Assembly (NCBI RefSeq): GCF_026712245.1
Contig: NZ_JAPPUY010000002.1
Location: forward strand, 434,001 to 498,000
Direction: 5' to 3'
DNA: 64,000 bases
Source: Roseateles hydrophilus
GTDB lineage: Bacteria; Pseudomonadota; Gammaproteobacteria; Burkholderiales; Burkholderiaceae_C
Position 1 is the first letter of the stretch, and every line of letters begins with the position of its first letter. Positions 54,380 through 64,000 of the stretch are shown in pieces. The notes below the pieces were generated by a model, which saw only the letters and a program-made list of their open reading frames with translations, did no database searches and was not told where the DNA came from. Both the position numbers and the translations under genes were made by a program.

Positions 54380-56677
54380 ATGTCCGCCCTGCCTGTCTCC
54401 CCGCCCAAGGCCTTGACCGCCAAACCGTTGACGGGGTATCGCCCTTTCTGGGCCAAGCGCTTCGGCCCCGCGCCCTTCCTGCCCATGAGCCGGCAGGAGA
54501 TGGAGCAGCTCGGCTGGGACAGCTGCGACATCATCATCGTCACCGGCGACGCCTACGTCGACCACCCCAGCTTCGGCATGGCCGTCATCGGCCGCACGCT
54601 GGAGGCGCAGGGCTTTCGCGTCGGCATCATTGCGCAGCCGGACTGGAACAGCGCCGACGCCTTCAAGGTGCTGGGCAAGCCCAACCTGTTCTTCGGCGTG
54701 GCCGCCGGGAACATGGATTCGATGATCAACCGCTACACGGCGGACCGGAAGATCCGCAGCGATGACGCCTACACGCCCGGCGGCGAGGGTGGCAAGCGGC
54801 CGGACCGCGCCACGCTGGTCTACACGCAGCGCTGCCAGGAGGCGTTCAAGGACGTTCCCATCGTCATCGGGGGCATCGAGGCCAGCCTGCGCCGCATTGC
54901 CCACTACGACTACTGGCAGGACAAGGTGCGCCGCTCCATCCTCGTGGACAGCAAGGCCGACCTGCTGTGCTACGGCAATGCCGAGCGCGCCATCATCGAG
55001 ATCGCCCACCGCCTGGCGCGGCGTGAGCCGGTGGAGCAGCTGACCGACGTGCGCGGCACGGCCTTCATGCGCCGCGACAACGACCCGTCGGCCGACGGCT
55101 GGTTTGAGCTGGACTCCACCGAGGTCGACCGCCCTGGTCGCATCGACGAGCTGATCAGCCCCTATCAGGAGATCAAGCAGGAAACGACCTGCTCGACGGC
55201 CGAGGCGGCAGCGCCCGATGCGCCCAAGCCCATCACCATTCACAAGACCGGCCGCATCACCATGCCGCCGCGCGAGCGCACCGTCGTGCGCCTGCCCGCC
55301 TACGAGGTGGTGAAGAGCGACCCCGTGCTCTACGCCCACGCCAACCGCGTGCTGCACCTGGAGACCAACCCCGGCAACGCCCGCGCGCTGGTGCAGCGCC
55401 ATGGCGAGCGCGATCTGTGGATCAACCCGCCGCCCATCCCGCTCTCGACGCCGGAGATGGACCACGTCTTCGACCTGCCCTACGCCCGCGCGCCGCACCC
55501 GAGCTACGCTGACGAGCACGGCAGCCACGATGGCGCGACCAAGATCCCGGCCTGGGAAATGATCCGCTTCAGCGTGAACATCATGCGCGGCTGCTTCGGC
55601 GGCTGCACCTTCTGCTCCATCACCGAGCACGAGGGCCGCATCATCCAGAGCCGCAGCGAAGACTCCGTGATCCGCGAGATCGAGGAGATGCGCGACAAGG
55701 TCAAGGGCTTCACCGGCATCGTGTCCGACCTCGGCGGCCCCACGGCCAACATGTACCGCATCGGCTGCAAGAGCCCCGAGATCGAGGCCGCCTGCCGCAA
55801 GCCCAGCTGCGTCTACCCGGGCATCTGCCCGAACCTGAACACCAGCCACGACCCGCTGATCAAGATGTACCGCCGCGCGCGCGCGCTGCCGGGCGTCAAG
55901 AAGATCCTCATCGGCTCGGGCCTGCGCTACGACCTGGCCGTGCAGTCGCCCGAGTACGTGAAGGAGCTGGTGACGCATCACGTCGGCGGTTATCTGAAGA
56001 TCGCGCCCGAGCACACCGAGGGCGGCCCGCTGTCCAAGATGATGAAGCCGGGCATCGGCACCTACGACCGTTTCAAGCAGATGTTCGAGGCCGCCAGCGC
56101 TGCGGCCGGCAAGAAGCAGTACCTGATCCCGTACTTCATCGCGGCCCACCCCGGCACCAGTGACGAGGACATGATGAACCTCGCCATCTGGCTCAAGCGC
56201 AACGGTTTCCGCGCGGACCAGGTGCAGACCTTCTACCCCAGCCCCATGGCCACCGCCACGGCGATGTACCACTCGGGGCTGAACCCGCTGAAGGGCATCA
56301 GCCGCGACGAGACGCGCGGCGAGAAGGTCGACATCGTGCGCGGCGAGCGCCGCCGCCGCCTGCACAAAGCCTTCCTGCGCTACCACGATGCCAACAACTG
56401 GCCGTTGCTGCGCGAGGCGCTGAAGGCCATGGGGCGGGCCGACCTGATCGGCAACGGCAAGCACCATCTGATCCCGAGCTACCAGCCCGTCACCGACGGC
56501 AGCTACGAGAGCGCACGGCGCAAGAACTCCACGCCCACCAAGGCCGCGGCCAAGCCGGCCACGCCGCGCAAGGGGCAGCTGCTGACGCAGCACACCGGCC
56601 TGCCGCCGCGCGCCACCGGCGCCCGTCCCGGCCCGCGTGTGGCGCCCGGGCGTGCGGGCAAACCCGGTAAGCGCTGA
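54380..56677 (+). CDS. YgiQ-family radical SAM protein
   Basis: A 765-residue member of the YgiQ family. The N-terminal part looks cobalamin-domain-like ([17 protein letters not shown]). The radical-SAM cluster motif is [19 protein letters not shown]. The C-terminal 80 residues are a basic, Pro/Ala/Lys-rich tail ([18 protein letters not shown]) that may bind nucleic acid. The reaction catalysed is unknown. The start at 54380 gives [14 protein letters not shown]. Confidence 0.9.
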   Translation: MSALPVSPPKALTAKPLTGYRPFWAKRFGPAPFLPMSRQEMEQLGWDSCDIIIVTGDAYVDHPSFGMAVIGRTLEAQGFRVGIIAQPDWNSADAFKVLGKPNLFFGVAAGNMDSMINRYTADRKIRSDDAYTPGGEGGKRPDRATLVYTQRCQEAFKDVPIVIGGIEASLRRIAHYDYWQDKVRRSILVDSKADLLCYGNAERAIIEIAHRLARREPVEQLTDVRGTAFMRRDNDPSADGWFELDSTEVDRPGRIDELISPYQEIKQETTCSTAEAAAPDAPKPITIHKTGRITMPPRERTVVRLPAYEVVKSDPVLYAHANRVLHLETNPGNARALVQRHGERDLWINPPPIPLSTPEMDHVFDLPYARAPHPSYADEHGSHDGATKIPAWEMIRFSVNIMRGCFGGCTFCSITEHEGRIIQSRSEDSVIREIEEMRDKVKGFTGIVSDLGGPTANMYRIGCKSPEIEAACRKPSCVYPGICPNLNTSHDPLIKMYRRARALPGVKKILIGSGLRYDLAVQSPEYVKELVTHHVGGYLKIAPEHTEGGPLSKMMKPGIGTYDRFKQMFEAASAAAGKKQYLIPYFIAAHPGTSDEDMMNLAIWLKRNGFRADQVQTFYPSPMATATAMYHSGLNPLKGISRDETRGEKVDIVRGERRRRLHKAFLRYHDANNWPLLREALKAMGRADLIGNGKHHLIPSYQPVTDGSYESARRKNSTPTKAAAKPATPRKGQLLTQHTGLPPRATGARPGPRVAPGRAGKPGKR

Positions 56678-56793
56678 CCCCGACACGCGGGCTTTTGTCC
56701 GTAGTTCCCGTGGCGACGGCCCTGTGGATGCACTACGCTTGCGTGTCCTGACCGACGAGGCCGCTGCGGCCCGTGCCCGGAGCCTTCTCCCCC

Positions 56794-59007
56794 ATGCAAG
56801 ATACAGCGCCTGCCGACGACGACCTGCTCGAACTGCTTGATGAACCCGAGCATGCCGATTCGGAGCACCGCCCGCACGACCGTCCTTGGCGCATCCTGAT
56901 CGTTGACGACGACGGCGACGTCCACAAGGCCACCGAGCTGGCCATGCAGGGCCTGACCGTCGAGGGTCAGCCCCTCGTCTTCCTGCACGCTTCGTCAGCC
57001 GCCCAGGCGCGGCAACTGCTGGGCACCGAAGGCGATCTGGCCGTGGTGCTGCTGGACGTCGTCATGGAGAGCGAGGACGCCGGCCTGCAATTGGTGCGCC
57101 ACATCCGCGACGAGTTGCGCCTGAACGCCGTGCGCATCGTGCTGCGCACCGGCCAGCCCGGCTACGCGCCCGAGATCGAGACGGTGCAGGCCTACGACAT
57201 CAACGACTACAAGACCAAGTCCGAGCTGACCCGCACGCGGCTCTACACGGTGCTGACCGCAGCCGTGCGCTCCTACCGCCAGATCTGCGCGCTGGAAGCC
57301 AACCGCCGCGGCCTGGAGATGATCGTTGAGAGCAGCACCTCGCTGTCGCGCATGCGCGGGCTCTCCCGTTTTGCCGAAGGCGTCGTCACGCAGCTGTGCG
57401 CGCTGCTGGGGATCCTGCCCGAGGGCCTGGTGTGTGCGCAGTTCAACGGTGATGTGCGCGAGGAGGTGCGCATCGTCGCTGCCGCCGGCCAGTACAGCGG
57501 CCTCATCGACCGGCCGCTGGCGCTGGTCAAGATCCCGGCTGTGCGCGACCGCCTGGAGCGCTGCCTGCGCGAGCAGAAGAGCTTCTACGACGACGGCACG
57601 GTGCTGTATTTCGGTCTGGGCCAGGGGCGGGCCATGGCCGCGTTGGTGGACGTGGGCCGCCAGCTCGACGAGCTGGACCAGCAGCTGCTGCGCGCCTTCT
57701 GCTCCAACATTGCGGTCGGCTTCGAGAACGTGCTGCTGTACAGCCAGCTGCTCGACCAGGCCTACAACGACCCGCTGCTGCGCCTGCCCAACCGCAACCG
57801 CTTCGTCGAGCTGCTGGACCAGAACCTCAAGGACCCCACCGGCGTCACGCTGGCGCTGATCGACATCGACGACTTCTCCGACATCAACGACGCCTTCGGC
57901 CAGCACTTCGGTGACCAGGTGCTGCAGGCCGTCGTGCAGCGCATGAGCGAGATGCTGGGCCTGAGCACGGCCATGGCCCGTGTTGGCGCCGACACCTTCG
58001 GCGTGCTGGGCGAGCACGCCAAGGTCTGCCCCGAGACGGTGTCTGCCGTGTTTGCCGAGCCCTTCATCGTGTCCGGCGAGCGGCTGCAGCTGTCGGCCAC
58101 GACGGGCCTGGTGCGCCTGGGTGAGTCCACCGCCGTGGGCTCGGAGCTGCTGCTGGACGCCCAGATCGCCCTCAAGCGCGCCAAGCAGCACCAGCGGGGC
58201 TCGTCGCAATACTTCTCCGCCGCCATGGGCAGCGATGCGCGCGAGCGCTTCAAGCTGCTCAAGGGCCTGCGCACCGGCTTCGAGGAAAGCCAGCTCTTCG
58301 TCGTCTACCAGCCGCAGATGGATCTCGGCACGGGCCGCGCCATCGGTGCCGAGGCGCTGCTGCGCTGGCGCACGGTGGACGGCCGCTTCATTCCGCCCGA
58401 CCAGTTCATCCCGCTGGCCGAGCAGAGCGGCCTCATCATCCCCATCGGCGAGTTCGTCATGCGCACGGCCTGCGCCCAGCTGCGGCGCATGCAGGGGCTG
58501 GGTCATGCCGACTTCCGCATGGCCGTCAATGTGTCCATGGCGCAGTTCCGCCATCCCGGCTTCATCGACATGCTGGCCCGGTCGCTGCAAGACGGCGGCG
58601 TCGCGGGGCACAGCATCGAGCTGGAGATCACCGAGTCCATGGCCATGGAGGATGCGGAGCTGGTGCGCCGCGTGCTGGCCGAGATCAAGCAGCTGGGCTT
58701 CAGCGTTGCCATCGACGACTTCGGCACCGGCTTCTCCAGCCTGAGCCAGCTGCGCCAGCTGCAGGTGGACCGCCTCAAGATCGACCGCGCCTTCGTGCAG
58801 GAGGCGCAGACGTCCACGGCGGGCTCCACCATCGCGCAGATGGTGGTCAACCTGGGACGTGGCCTGGGGCTGACCGTCATCGCCGAGGGCATCGAGACCG
58901 AGGCGCAGCGGGATTACCTCGTCGGCCTGGGCTGCCACGAAGGCCAGGGCTGGCTGTTCGCCAAGCCCATGCCGGCCGAGGACCTCGAAGCCTGGATGAA
59001 GCGCTGA
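56794..59007 (+). CDS. Response-regulator c-di-GMP phosphodiesterase (REC-DUF3369-GGDEF-EAL)
   Basis: A 737-residue cytoplasmic protein. A receiver domain (about 30-155) has the phosphoacceptor Asp88 in VVLLDVVM. A DUF3369-type sensor domain follows (about 170-320). The GGDEF domain (about 325-480) is degenerate, with GADTF at 398-402, so it cannot make c-di-GMP. The EAL domain (about 490-735) keeps EAL at 520-522, EITES and DDFGTGFSS, so it should hydrolyse c-di-GMP. An in-frame GTG at 56773 is a possible earlier start. No cognate kinase is adjacent. Confidence 0.9.
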   Translation: MQDTAPADDDLLELLDEPEHADSEHRPHDRPWRILIVDDDGDVHKATELAMQGLTVEGQPLVFLHASSAAQARQLLGTEGDLAVVLLDVVMESEDAGLQLVRHIRDELRLNAVRIVLRTGQPGYAPEIETVQAYDINDYKTKSELTRTRLYTVLTAAVRSYRQICALEANRRGLEMIVESSTSLSRMRGLSRFAEGVVTQLCALLGILPEGLVCAQFNGDVREEVRIVAAAGQYSGLIDRPLALVKIPAVRDRLERCLREQKSFYDDGTVLYFGLGQGRAMAALVDVGRQLDELDQQLLRAFCSNIAVGFENVLLYSQLLDQAYNDPLLRLPNRNRFVELLDQNLKDPTGVTLALIDIDDFSDINDAFGQHFGDQVLQAVVQRMSEMLGLSTAMARVGADTFGVLGEHAKVCPETVSAVFAEPFIVSGERLQLSATTGLVRLGESTAVGSELLLDAQIALKRAKQHQRGSSQYFSAAMGSDARERFKLLKGLRTGFEESQLFVVYQPQMDLGTGRAIGAEALLRWRTVDGRFIPPDQFIPLAEQSGLIIPIGEFVMRTACAQLRRMQGLGHADFRMAVNVSMAQFRHPGFIDMLARSLQDGGVAGHSIELEITESMAMEDAELVRRVLAEIKQLGFSVAIDDFGTGFSSLSQLRQLQVDRLKIDRAFVQEAQTSTAGSTIAQMVVNLGRGLGLTVIAEGIETEAQRDYLVGLGCHEGQGWLFAKPMPAEDLEAWMKR

Positions 59008-59019
59008 GGCGGTCCCGCC

Positions 59020-59727
59020 TCAGGCGGCCGGCGCCTCCAGCCGGTAGCCCATGCCCCTGACGGTGTGGATGAGCGGTCGCGGGTGGCCCTCGTCGATCTT
59101 GGCGCGCAGGCGCCGGATGAACACGTCCACCACGTTGGTGAGCGGATCCTCGCTGGCCCCCCAGACCGTGGCCAGGATGCGCTCGCGGCTGAACAGCCGC
59201 CCCGGCGCGCTCATCAGCAGCTCCAGCAGGGCCAGCTCGCGGGCCGTGAGTGTGAGGGCGCGGCCCGCTCGGCTGGCGCGCATCTGCTGCCGGTCGAACA
59301 CCAGGTCGTCCACCACCAACTGGGCCGCGCGTGCCGGGCGCAGGCCGCGGCCGCGGCGGGCCAGGGCTTCAATGCGGGCCAGCAACTCCTCGAACTCGAA
59401 GGGCTTGACGAGGTAGTCATCTGCCCCGGTGCGCAGGCCGGTGACACGGTCTTCCAGTGAGCTCAACGCTGTGAGCATCAGGATAGGCATGCCAACGCCA
59501 GCGGCGCGCAGCGTCTGGCAGACCTCCAGGCCGTTCATGCCCGGCAGCATCAGGTCCAGCAGCAGCAGCGCGTCCTCGCCCTGGGCATCGCTGCCGGCAG
59601 CCTCCTGCGCGGCAGCCAGGGCCTCCGGCCCGGTGCCGGCCAGCTGCACGTGGTAGCCCTCGGCGCGCAGCCCGCGCTCCAGAAAGGCCGCGATGCGGGC
59701 ATCGTCCTCGGCCACGATGAGCTTCAT
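59020..59727 (-). CDS. OmpR-family response regulator
   Basis: A 235-residue two-component regulator. The receiver has acidic residues near the start (AEDD), phosphoacceptor D58 in LLLLDLMLPG and the Lys in DYLVKPFEF. The C-terminal winged helix (about 140-233) has LTLTARELALLELLM and VVDVFIRRLRAKID. The ATG overlaps the stop of the kinase gene (ATGA), so the pair is co-translated, but here the kinase is first. Confidence 0.94.
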   Translation of the reverse strand: MKLIVAEDDARIAAFLERGLRAEGYHVQLAGTGPEALAAAQEAAGSDAQGEDALLLLDLMLPGMNGLEVCQTLRAAGVGMPILMLTALSSLEDRVTGLRTGADDYLVKPFEFEELLARIEALARRGRGLRPARAAQLVVDDLVFDRQQMRASRAGRALTLTARELALLELLMSAPGRLFSRERILATVWGASEDPLTNVVDVFIRRLRAKIDEGHPRPLIHTVRGMGYRLEAPAA

Positions 59728-61331
59728 GCGGCGGCCCTCGTGCCGATGGCGCACAGCGGCAGGGTCAGCGTCGCCACGGTGCCGCCTGTCGGACGCGGCG
59801 CGAGGCGCACGTCACCGTCGTGCCCGCGGGCCAGCGCTTGCGCAATAGCCAGGCCCAGGCCGCTGCCGTCAGCCCGGTGGCGGCGGGCCCGTTCGCTGCG
59901 CCAGCGGTGCTCGAAGACGCGGCCCAGATCCTCGGGCGCCAGGCCAATGCCTTCGTCTTCGATGCACACCTCGGCGCAGCCGGGTGCGTCTCCCACCACC
60001 TGCACCCTCACGTGTACCGTGCCGCGCGGGTGGGAGTACCGCACCGCGTTGTCCAGCAAGGCCATCAGCAACTGGCGCAGCCGCTGCGCATCGCCCTTCA
60101 CCGGCAGCGCATGCAGGGGCAGGTCGACATCGGGCAGGTCGACGCCCTGCGCAGCGGCCAGGGCTTGCGCCTGCTCCACCGCCTGCCGGATGGGCTGGCC
60201 CAGGTCCAGCGGCACCCGGCGGATGTCGACCGCCTCGATGTCGCTGCGCGCCACGGTCAGCAGGTCGTCGATGACCCGGCCGAGCTGCCCCGCCGTGTCG
60301 GCGATGCGACGCAGGGCGCCCTGGTACTCGTCCACCGGCTTGTCGCGCCCGCGCAGCGTGACCTCGGCCTCGCCGCGGATCACGGTGGTGGGCGTGCGCA
60401 GCTCATGGCTGATGTCGGCAAACAGCCGCCGGCGCCGTTCCTCGGCGATCTGCAGGGCCTCCAAGGCCTCGCTGAGTGCTCGCGTGCGTTCGGCCACCTG
60501 CTGCTCCAGCGCCATGCGCCGCTGGGCATCGCGCTCGCGGTGGGCGGAGAGCTCGGCGGCCATGGCGTTCACGCTGCCCGCGAGCAACGCGAACTCGTCG
60601 CGCCCCTGCAGCGGGATGCGGTGCTCCAGCTCGCCCCGTTGCAGCGCTACCGCCGCCGCCCGCAGCGCGCTCAGCGGGCGGCGCAGCGCGCGGGCGAAGT
60701 ACACGGCCAGCGCCAGCGCCAGGGCGCCGATGGTGACGGCCGTCGTGATCCACAGCGTGCGCATGCGCGTCATGGCGCGGTCGGTGTCGTCGCGCTTCTC
60801 GCGCACCGACTCGGCCTCGCGGGCCGTGCTCTCGGCCAGCAGGCGGCGCAGGTCTCGCCCCTGGGCCATGTCGAAGTGTTCGCTCGCCGCCGCCCAGAGC
60901 GCGGCCGGACTGCCGCTGCCCGGCACAGGGTGTTCGCTCAGTTGCGGCACCAGGGTGTCGAGCTTCTGGCGCAGCACCACCAGCGCATCGCGCCGTTGCA
61001 GCTGGCGTTCCCGGGCGCGGGGGCGGTCGTCCAGGACCTCGGCGCGCTCGGCCAGCCGGTCCAGCCGGTCCAGCGTGGCGCGCATGGTGGCGGCAAGCTG
61101 CTGCAGCTCGGGCAGGTGCGCGCCCGCGTCGAACTCCCGCTGCGCGGCCCAGGCGCGCAGCCGCTGCTTGTCGGCCGACAGCTGCGAGAAGCCGAGCTGG
61201 ATGTCGGCCGCCACGCGCCCGCGCAGCACCTGATGCTCGGCCACGCGCACCGACCACAGCGCCAGCGCGCACTGCGCGACCGCAGCGGCTGCCAGGAAGA
61301 TGAGGGCCCAGGTCAGGCGGCGTCCGAACAT
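59724..61331 (-). CDS. Sensor histidine kinase
   Basis: A 535-residue membrane kinase. TM1 is at about 5-27 and TM2 at about 193-213, around a helical periplasmic domain rich in Arg, Leu and Glu. HAMP follows at about 214-270. A HisKA domain has H309 in DISHELRTPTTVIRG, and a HATPase domain has LLDNAVRYSHP, DEGIGLAPEDL and GSGLGLAIA. The stimulus is unknown. It is paired with the OmpR-type regulator and diverges from a secreted protein gene that may be its target (inference). Confidence 0.92.
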   Translation of the reverse strand: MFGRRLTWALIFLAAAAVAQCALALWSVRVAEHQVLRGRVAADIQLGFSQLSADKQRLRAWAAQREFDAGAHLPELQQLAATMRATLDRLDRLAERAEVLDDRPRARERQLQRRDALVVLRQKLDTLVPQLSEHPVPGSGSPAALWAAASEHFDMAQGRDLRRLLAESTAREAESVREKRDDTDRAMTRMRTLWITTAVTIGALALALAVYFARALRRPLSALRAAAVALQRGELEHRIPLQGRDEFALLAGSVNAMAAELSAHRERDAQRRMALEQQVAERTRALSEALEALQIAEERRRRLFADISHELRTPTTVIRGEAEVTLRGRDKPVDEYQGALRRIADTAGQLGRVIDDLLTVARSDIEAVDIRRVPLDLGQPIRQAVEQAQALAAAQGVDLPDVDLPLHALPVKGDAQRLRQLLMALLDNAVRYSHPRGTVHVRVQVVGDAPGCAEVCIEDEGIGLAPEDLGRVFEHRWRSERARRHRADGSGLGLAIAQALARGHDGDVRLAPRPTGGTVATLTLPLCAIGTRAAA

Positions 61332-61509
61332 GGCCGGATTCTCGGGCGCCGTCGGGCGCGCGTGCATGAACGCCAGATGAACAGCCCATGCGTGGCCGTT
61401 CATGCGCGCGTCAGCCTGGCCTCATCGGCCGACCACGGCGAGTTCATGGCCCGCGGGCTCAATGGCGCCACGGCGCAAGCGGCGCCGAGCATTCACCAGG
61501 AACCCCCTC

Positions 61510-62073
61510 ATGAAGAAGACACTGTCCCTGTTCGCCCTGCCTGCGGTGCTTGCCGCTGCCGTGCTGCCTGCCCAGGCCGAGGTGCCGCTGGCCAACCGGG
61601 CCATCACGCAGGCCGAGGTGCTGGCCGCCCAGACCGGCTGGTGCAAGGCGCTGCTGGACATCGGTGCTGCAAACGCCAGCGGTGGCCAGGCGGCGGCCAA
61701 GGCGCTGGCCGAGAAGGTCATCGACACTGCCTACGGTTACCAGATGGGCCCGGTGCTGTTCAAGCCGACGCTGACCGTCGCGCCGCAGACCTTCCGCACG
61801 ACCAAGGCCGGCGCGCTGGCCTACTTCGTCGGCGGCGACCCGGCCTTCCCGAAGGACGACGGCTTCGCGCTGAAGGGCTGGACGCGCTGCGAGGTCAGCA
61901 ACAGCGCCATCTTCATCGCGGGCGACTCGGCCAGCACGCAGGGCAACGTCAGCTTCACCGGCAAGGACGGCAAGGTCACGACGGTGGACAAGACCTGGAG
62001 CTATGTGAAGGACGACGCCGGCCGCCTGCGCATCGTGGTGCACCACTCCTCGCTGCCCTACACGCCTCGCTGA
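61510..62073 (+). CDS. Secreted NTF2-like/SnoaL-like protein
   Basis: A 187-residue periplasmic protein with signal peptide MKKTLSLFALPAVLAAAVLPAQA. The mature part resembles a small alpha+beta family seen in proteobacteria and some algae: LDIGAANASGG, GYQMGPVLFKPTL, ALAYFVGGDP, and the C-terminal RIVVHHSSLPYTPR. Homologues are sometimes misnamed phosphoribosyl-AMP cyclohydrolase; no such motif is present. Function unknown. It diverges from the histidine kinase gene. Confidence 0.75.
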   Translation: MKKTLSLFALPAVLAAAVLPAQAEVPLANRAITQAEVLAAQTGWCKALLDIGAANASGGQAAAKALAEKVIDTAYGYQMGPVLFKPTLTVAPQTFRTTKAGALAYFVGGDPAFPKDDGFALKGWTRCEVSNSAIFIAGDSASTQGNVSFTGKDGKVTTVDKTWSYVKDDAGRLRIVVHHSSLPYTPR

Positions 62074-62138
62074 GGCCGGCGCTCGCCGCTGTGAGGTCGC
62101 CGGCTTAGACTGCGGCGACCTCACCGCAAGGAGCGTTC

Positions 62139-63356
62139 ATGAGCCTCGCCAAGATCCTCGTCGCCCAGGGTGGCGGCCCCACCGCCGTCATCAACCAGAG
62201 CCTGGTCGGCGTGGTGCTCGAAGCGCGACGGCAGGCCGGCGTGGGCAAGGTCTATGGCGCTCGCCACGGCGTGCGCGGCATCGTCAACGAGGACTTCGTC
62301 GACCTGACGCAGGAGACCAGCCACAACCTGGAGCTGGTGGCCGGCACGCCCGCGTCGGCGCTGGGCTCCACGCGCGACAAGCCTGATGCTGCCTACTGCC
62401 ACGAGATCTTCACGGTGCTCAAGGCGCACGAGATCACGCACTTCTTCTACATCGGCGGCAACGACTCGTCCGACACCGTGCGCATCGTGTCCGAGGAGGC
62501 GCAGGCCGCGGGCTATGCGCTGCGCTGCATTCACATTCCCAAGACCATCGACAACGACCTGGTCGGCAACGACCACACACCCGGCTACGCGTCCGCCGCG
62601 CGCTTCGTGGCCCAGGCTTTTGCCGGCGCCAACCTCGACAACGCGGCGCTGCCGGGCGTCTACGTCGGCGTCGTCATGGGCCGCCACGCCGGCTTCCTGA
62701 CCGCCGCCGCGGCCCTGGGCAAGAAGTTCGACGACGACGGCCCGCACCTCATCTACCTGCCCGAGCGCGCCTTTGACACCGAGCAGTTCCTGCACGACGT
62801 GAAGGCCACGCATGAGCGCTACGGCCGCTGCGTCATCGCGGTCAGCGAGGGCATCCACGACGCGAGCGGCGCGCCCATGCTGTCCAAACTCGCTGGCGAA
62901 CTGGAGCGCGACGCGCACGGCAACGTGCAGCTCAGCGGCACGGGCGCGCTGGCCGACCTGCTGTGCGAGGAGATCAAGGCCAAGCTGGGCATCAAGCGCG
63001 TGCGTGGCGACACCTTCGGCTACCTGCAGCGCAGCTTCCTCGGCTGCGTGAGCGACGTGGACGCCCGCGAAGCCCGCGAGGTGGGCGAGAAGGCCGTGCA
63101 GTACGCCTTCCACGGCGACCGCGACGGCTCCGTGGCCATCAAGCGCACCGGCACCTATGCGGTGGATTACGAGCTGCTGCCGCTGACCGCCGTGGCCGGC
63201 AAGACGCGCACGATGGAAGACCACTTCATCAACGCCGCCGGCACGGACGTGACCGACGCCTTCCGCCTCTACCTGCGCCCGCTGCTGGGTTCGGGCATGC
63301 CGGACGCCTTCCGGCTGCGGCCCAACCCGGTGCCCAAGGTGCTCAAGCGCGGCTGA
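62139..63356 (+). CDS. pfp: Pyrophosphate-dependent 6-phosphofructokinase
   Basis: A 405-residue phosphofructokinase. GGGPTAVIN and GGNDSSDTVRI form the phosphate-donor site. PKTIDNDL carries Lys where ATP-dependent enzymes have Gly (PGTIDND), which indicates pyrophosphate as phosphoryl donor. MGRHAGFLT contacts the sugar phosphate. The reaction is reversible and cytoplasmic. AAGGAG at 62128-62133 fixes the start. Its 3' end overlaps the convergent gene by 14 bases. Confidence 0.92.
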   Translation: MSLAKILVAQGGGPTAVINQSLVGVVLEARRQAGVGKVYGARHGVRGIVNEDFVDLTQETSHNLELVAGTPASALGSTRDKPDAAYCHEIFTVLKAHEITHFFYIGGNDSSDTVRIVSEEAQAAGYALRCIHIPKTIDNDLVGNDHTPGYASAARFVAQAFAGANLDNAALPGVYVGVVMGRHAGFLTAAAALGKKFDDDGPHLIYLPERAFDTEQFLHDVKATHERYGRCVIAVSEGIHDASGAPMLSKLAGELERDAHGNVQLSGTGALADLLCEEIKAKLGIKRVRGDTFGYLQRSFLGCVSDVDAREAREVGEKAVQYAFHGDRDGSVAIKRTGTYAVDYELLPLTAVAGKTRTMEDHFINAAGTDVTDAFRLYLRPLLGSGMPDAFRLRPNPVPKVLKRG

Positions 63357-64000
63357 GGCGCGCCAGCGCCCACACCTCCACGCGGCCCTGTGCCCAGGTG
63401 AGCGCCAGCCCGCTGCCACACCACACGGCGAACAGCATCAGCGGCGACACCCAGGCCCCGGGCAACATGGCGTAGCCCAGTGCCGCCGCTGCGGGCAGCA
63501 GCGAGTACATGGGGCCCCAGCGCAGGCTCATGCGCAGGGCATGGGTCACCGGGTACAGCAGCGCGGCCACCGGCATGGGCAGGCGCAGCCGGCCGTCGGC
63601 GTGGGCTGCCCCCAGCAGCACCACCAACGCCGCCCCGCACAGCACCGTCACGGCCAGCCCCGCCGTGGCCGGGCCGCTGAGCAGGGCCGCTCCCGCCAGG
63701 GCGATCAGGCCGACGCAGGTGATGCCCTGCTCCGGGTCCCGCGGCCAGGCGCCCGCGAGCCCGGCCAAGCCCAGCAGCCCGCAGGCCACGTCAATGAGCC
63801 CGCCCGCCGCAGGTGCGCCGCCAGGCTGTAGCAGCTGAGCGCCGGCCGTGTTGACGTAGGCCAGCAAGGCAGCGGCCGCCAGCAGCCCCAGCCCCAGGGC
63901 TGGCTGGCGGCGGGACAGGGCCCAGGCCTGGAGCAGGCGGCCGGCGCGGCCCGGTGGTTGGGCGAGCACGGCGCCCGCCGTGTAGACCGCCCCCAGCGCG
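63343..64000 (-). CDS. Membrane protein, C-terminal part (gene runs off the window)
   Basis: The reading frame is open to the window edge, so the start lies beyond 64000; an internal GTG at 63969 is not needed as a start. The visible 218 or so residues hold about six hydrophobic segments and end with a basic stretch. Possible relatives include membrane glycosyltransferase C-termini, but I cannot assign a family. It overlaps the end of the phosphofructokinase gene tail to tail. Confidence 0.6.
   Translation of the reverse strand, partial: ALGAVYTAGAVLAQPPGRAGRLLQAWALSRRQPALGLGLLAAAALLAYVNTAGAQLLQPGGAPAAGGLIDVACGLLGLAGLAGAWPRDPEQGITCVGLIALAGAALLSGPATAGLAVTVLCGAALVVLLGAAHADGRLRLPMPVAALLYPVTHALRMSLRWGPMYSLLPAAAALGYAMLPGAWVSPLMLFAVWCGSGLALTWAQGRVEVWALARLSRA

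Noticed and set aside
61510-62073. Phosphoribosyl-AMP cyclohydrolase
   Set aside because: Some homologues carry that name, but HisI motifs are absent and the protein has an export signal.

Overview
The window is very GC-rich and densely coded. It suggests a free-living betaproteobacterium of the Burkholderiales, in the Rubrivivax / Roseateles / Mitsuaria neighbourhood. The grounds are indirect: strong G/C third-position bias, a PEP-CTERM protein, an lplT-alr pair, a split methionine synthase (a metH N-terminal half as its own gene), a pyrophosphate-dependent phosphofructokinase, several c-di-GMP enzymes and a PilJ-like signalling protein. No rRNA, tRNA, CRISPR array, phage or transposase gene was seen.

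Layout. 0-8.4 kb: htpX protease, methionine-type aminotransferase, a soluble MCP-like protein, a MerR regulator facing a small membrane protein across a MerR-type operator, ilvD with a strong terminator, a PEP-CTERM protein, a Tat-type trypsin-like protease, and a lower-GC coiled-coil membrane gene that looks foreign. 8.4-17.5 kb: a six-gene minus-strand operon for reductive pyrimidine catabolism (preT, preA, aldehyde dehydrogenase, NCS1 permease, dihydropyrimidinase, ureidopropionase-type amidase) with a divergent RutR-like TetR regulator. 17.5-26.2 kb: arfB, alr, lplT, an SGNH-type protein, glutathione peroxidase, a dispersed structured repeat, a Crp/Fnr regulator, a DUF2332 protein and an aromatic aminotransferase. 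26.4-34.2 kb: dadA, a class-A beta-lactamase-like protein, a TonB receptor, an ornithine-cyclodeaminase-family enzyme and a PBP4-type carboxypeptidase. 34.2-39.3 kb: a giant CheB-CheR-PAS-GGDEF-EAL protein translationally coupled to a PAS/CxxC protein. 39.4-44.8 kb: an LD-carboxypeptidase, a solute-binding protein, DUF1653, a VanX-type D-Ala-D-Ala dipeptidase, LysR and a DppA-like binding protein. 44.9-53.1 kb: a haloacetate-dehalogenase-like hydrolase, the metH N-terminal half, two membrane proteins (DUF2157; DUF4401-GDYXXLXY), then a four-gene operon of a ribbon-helix-helix-like protein, PspA, a YqiJ-like OB-fold protein and flotillin. 53.1-64 kb: bfr/bfd, cspA, a YgiQ radical-SAM protein, a REC-GGDEF(degenerate)-EAL protein, an OmpR/histidine kinase pair, a secreted NTF2-like protein, PPi-phosphofructokinase and the C-terminal part of a membrane protein running off the end.

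Themes. The genes at 17.9-19.0, 26.4-34.2 and 39.4-44.8 kb repeatedly concern D-alanine and peptidoglycan fragments: racemase, D-amino acid dehydrogenase, DD- and LD-carboxypeptidases, DD-dipeptidase and dipeptide-binding protein. The pyrimidine operon is a complete uracil/thymine-to-carbon module apart from the beta-alanine transaminase. The PspA-YqiJ-flotillin operon is preceded by a promoter whose -10 region is covered by 10-bp-spaced half-sites. That pattern suits control by the operon's own ribbon-helix-helix-like first gene, and it is the observation I would follow first.
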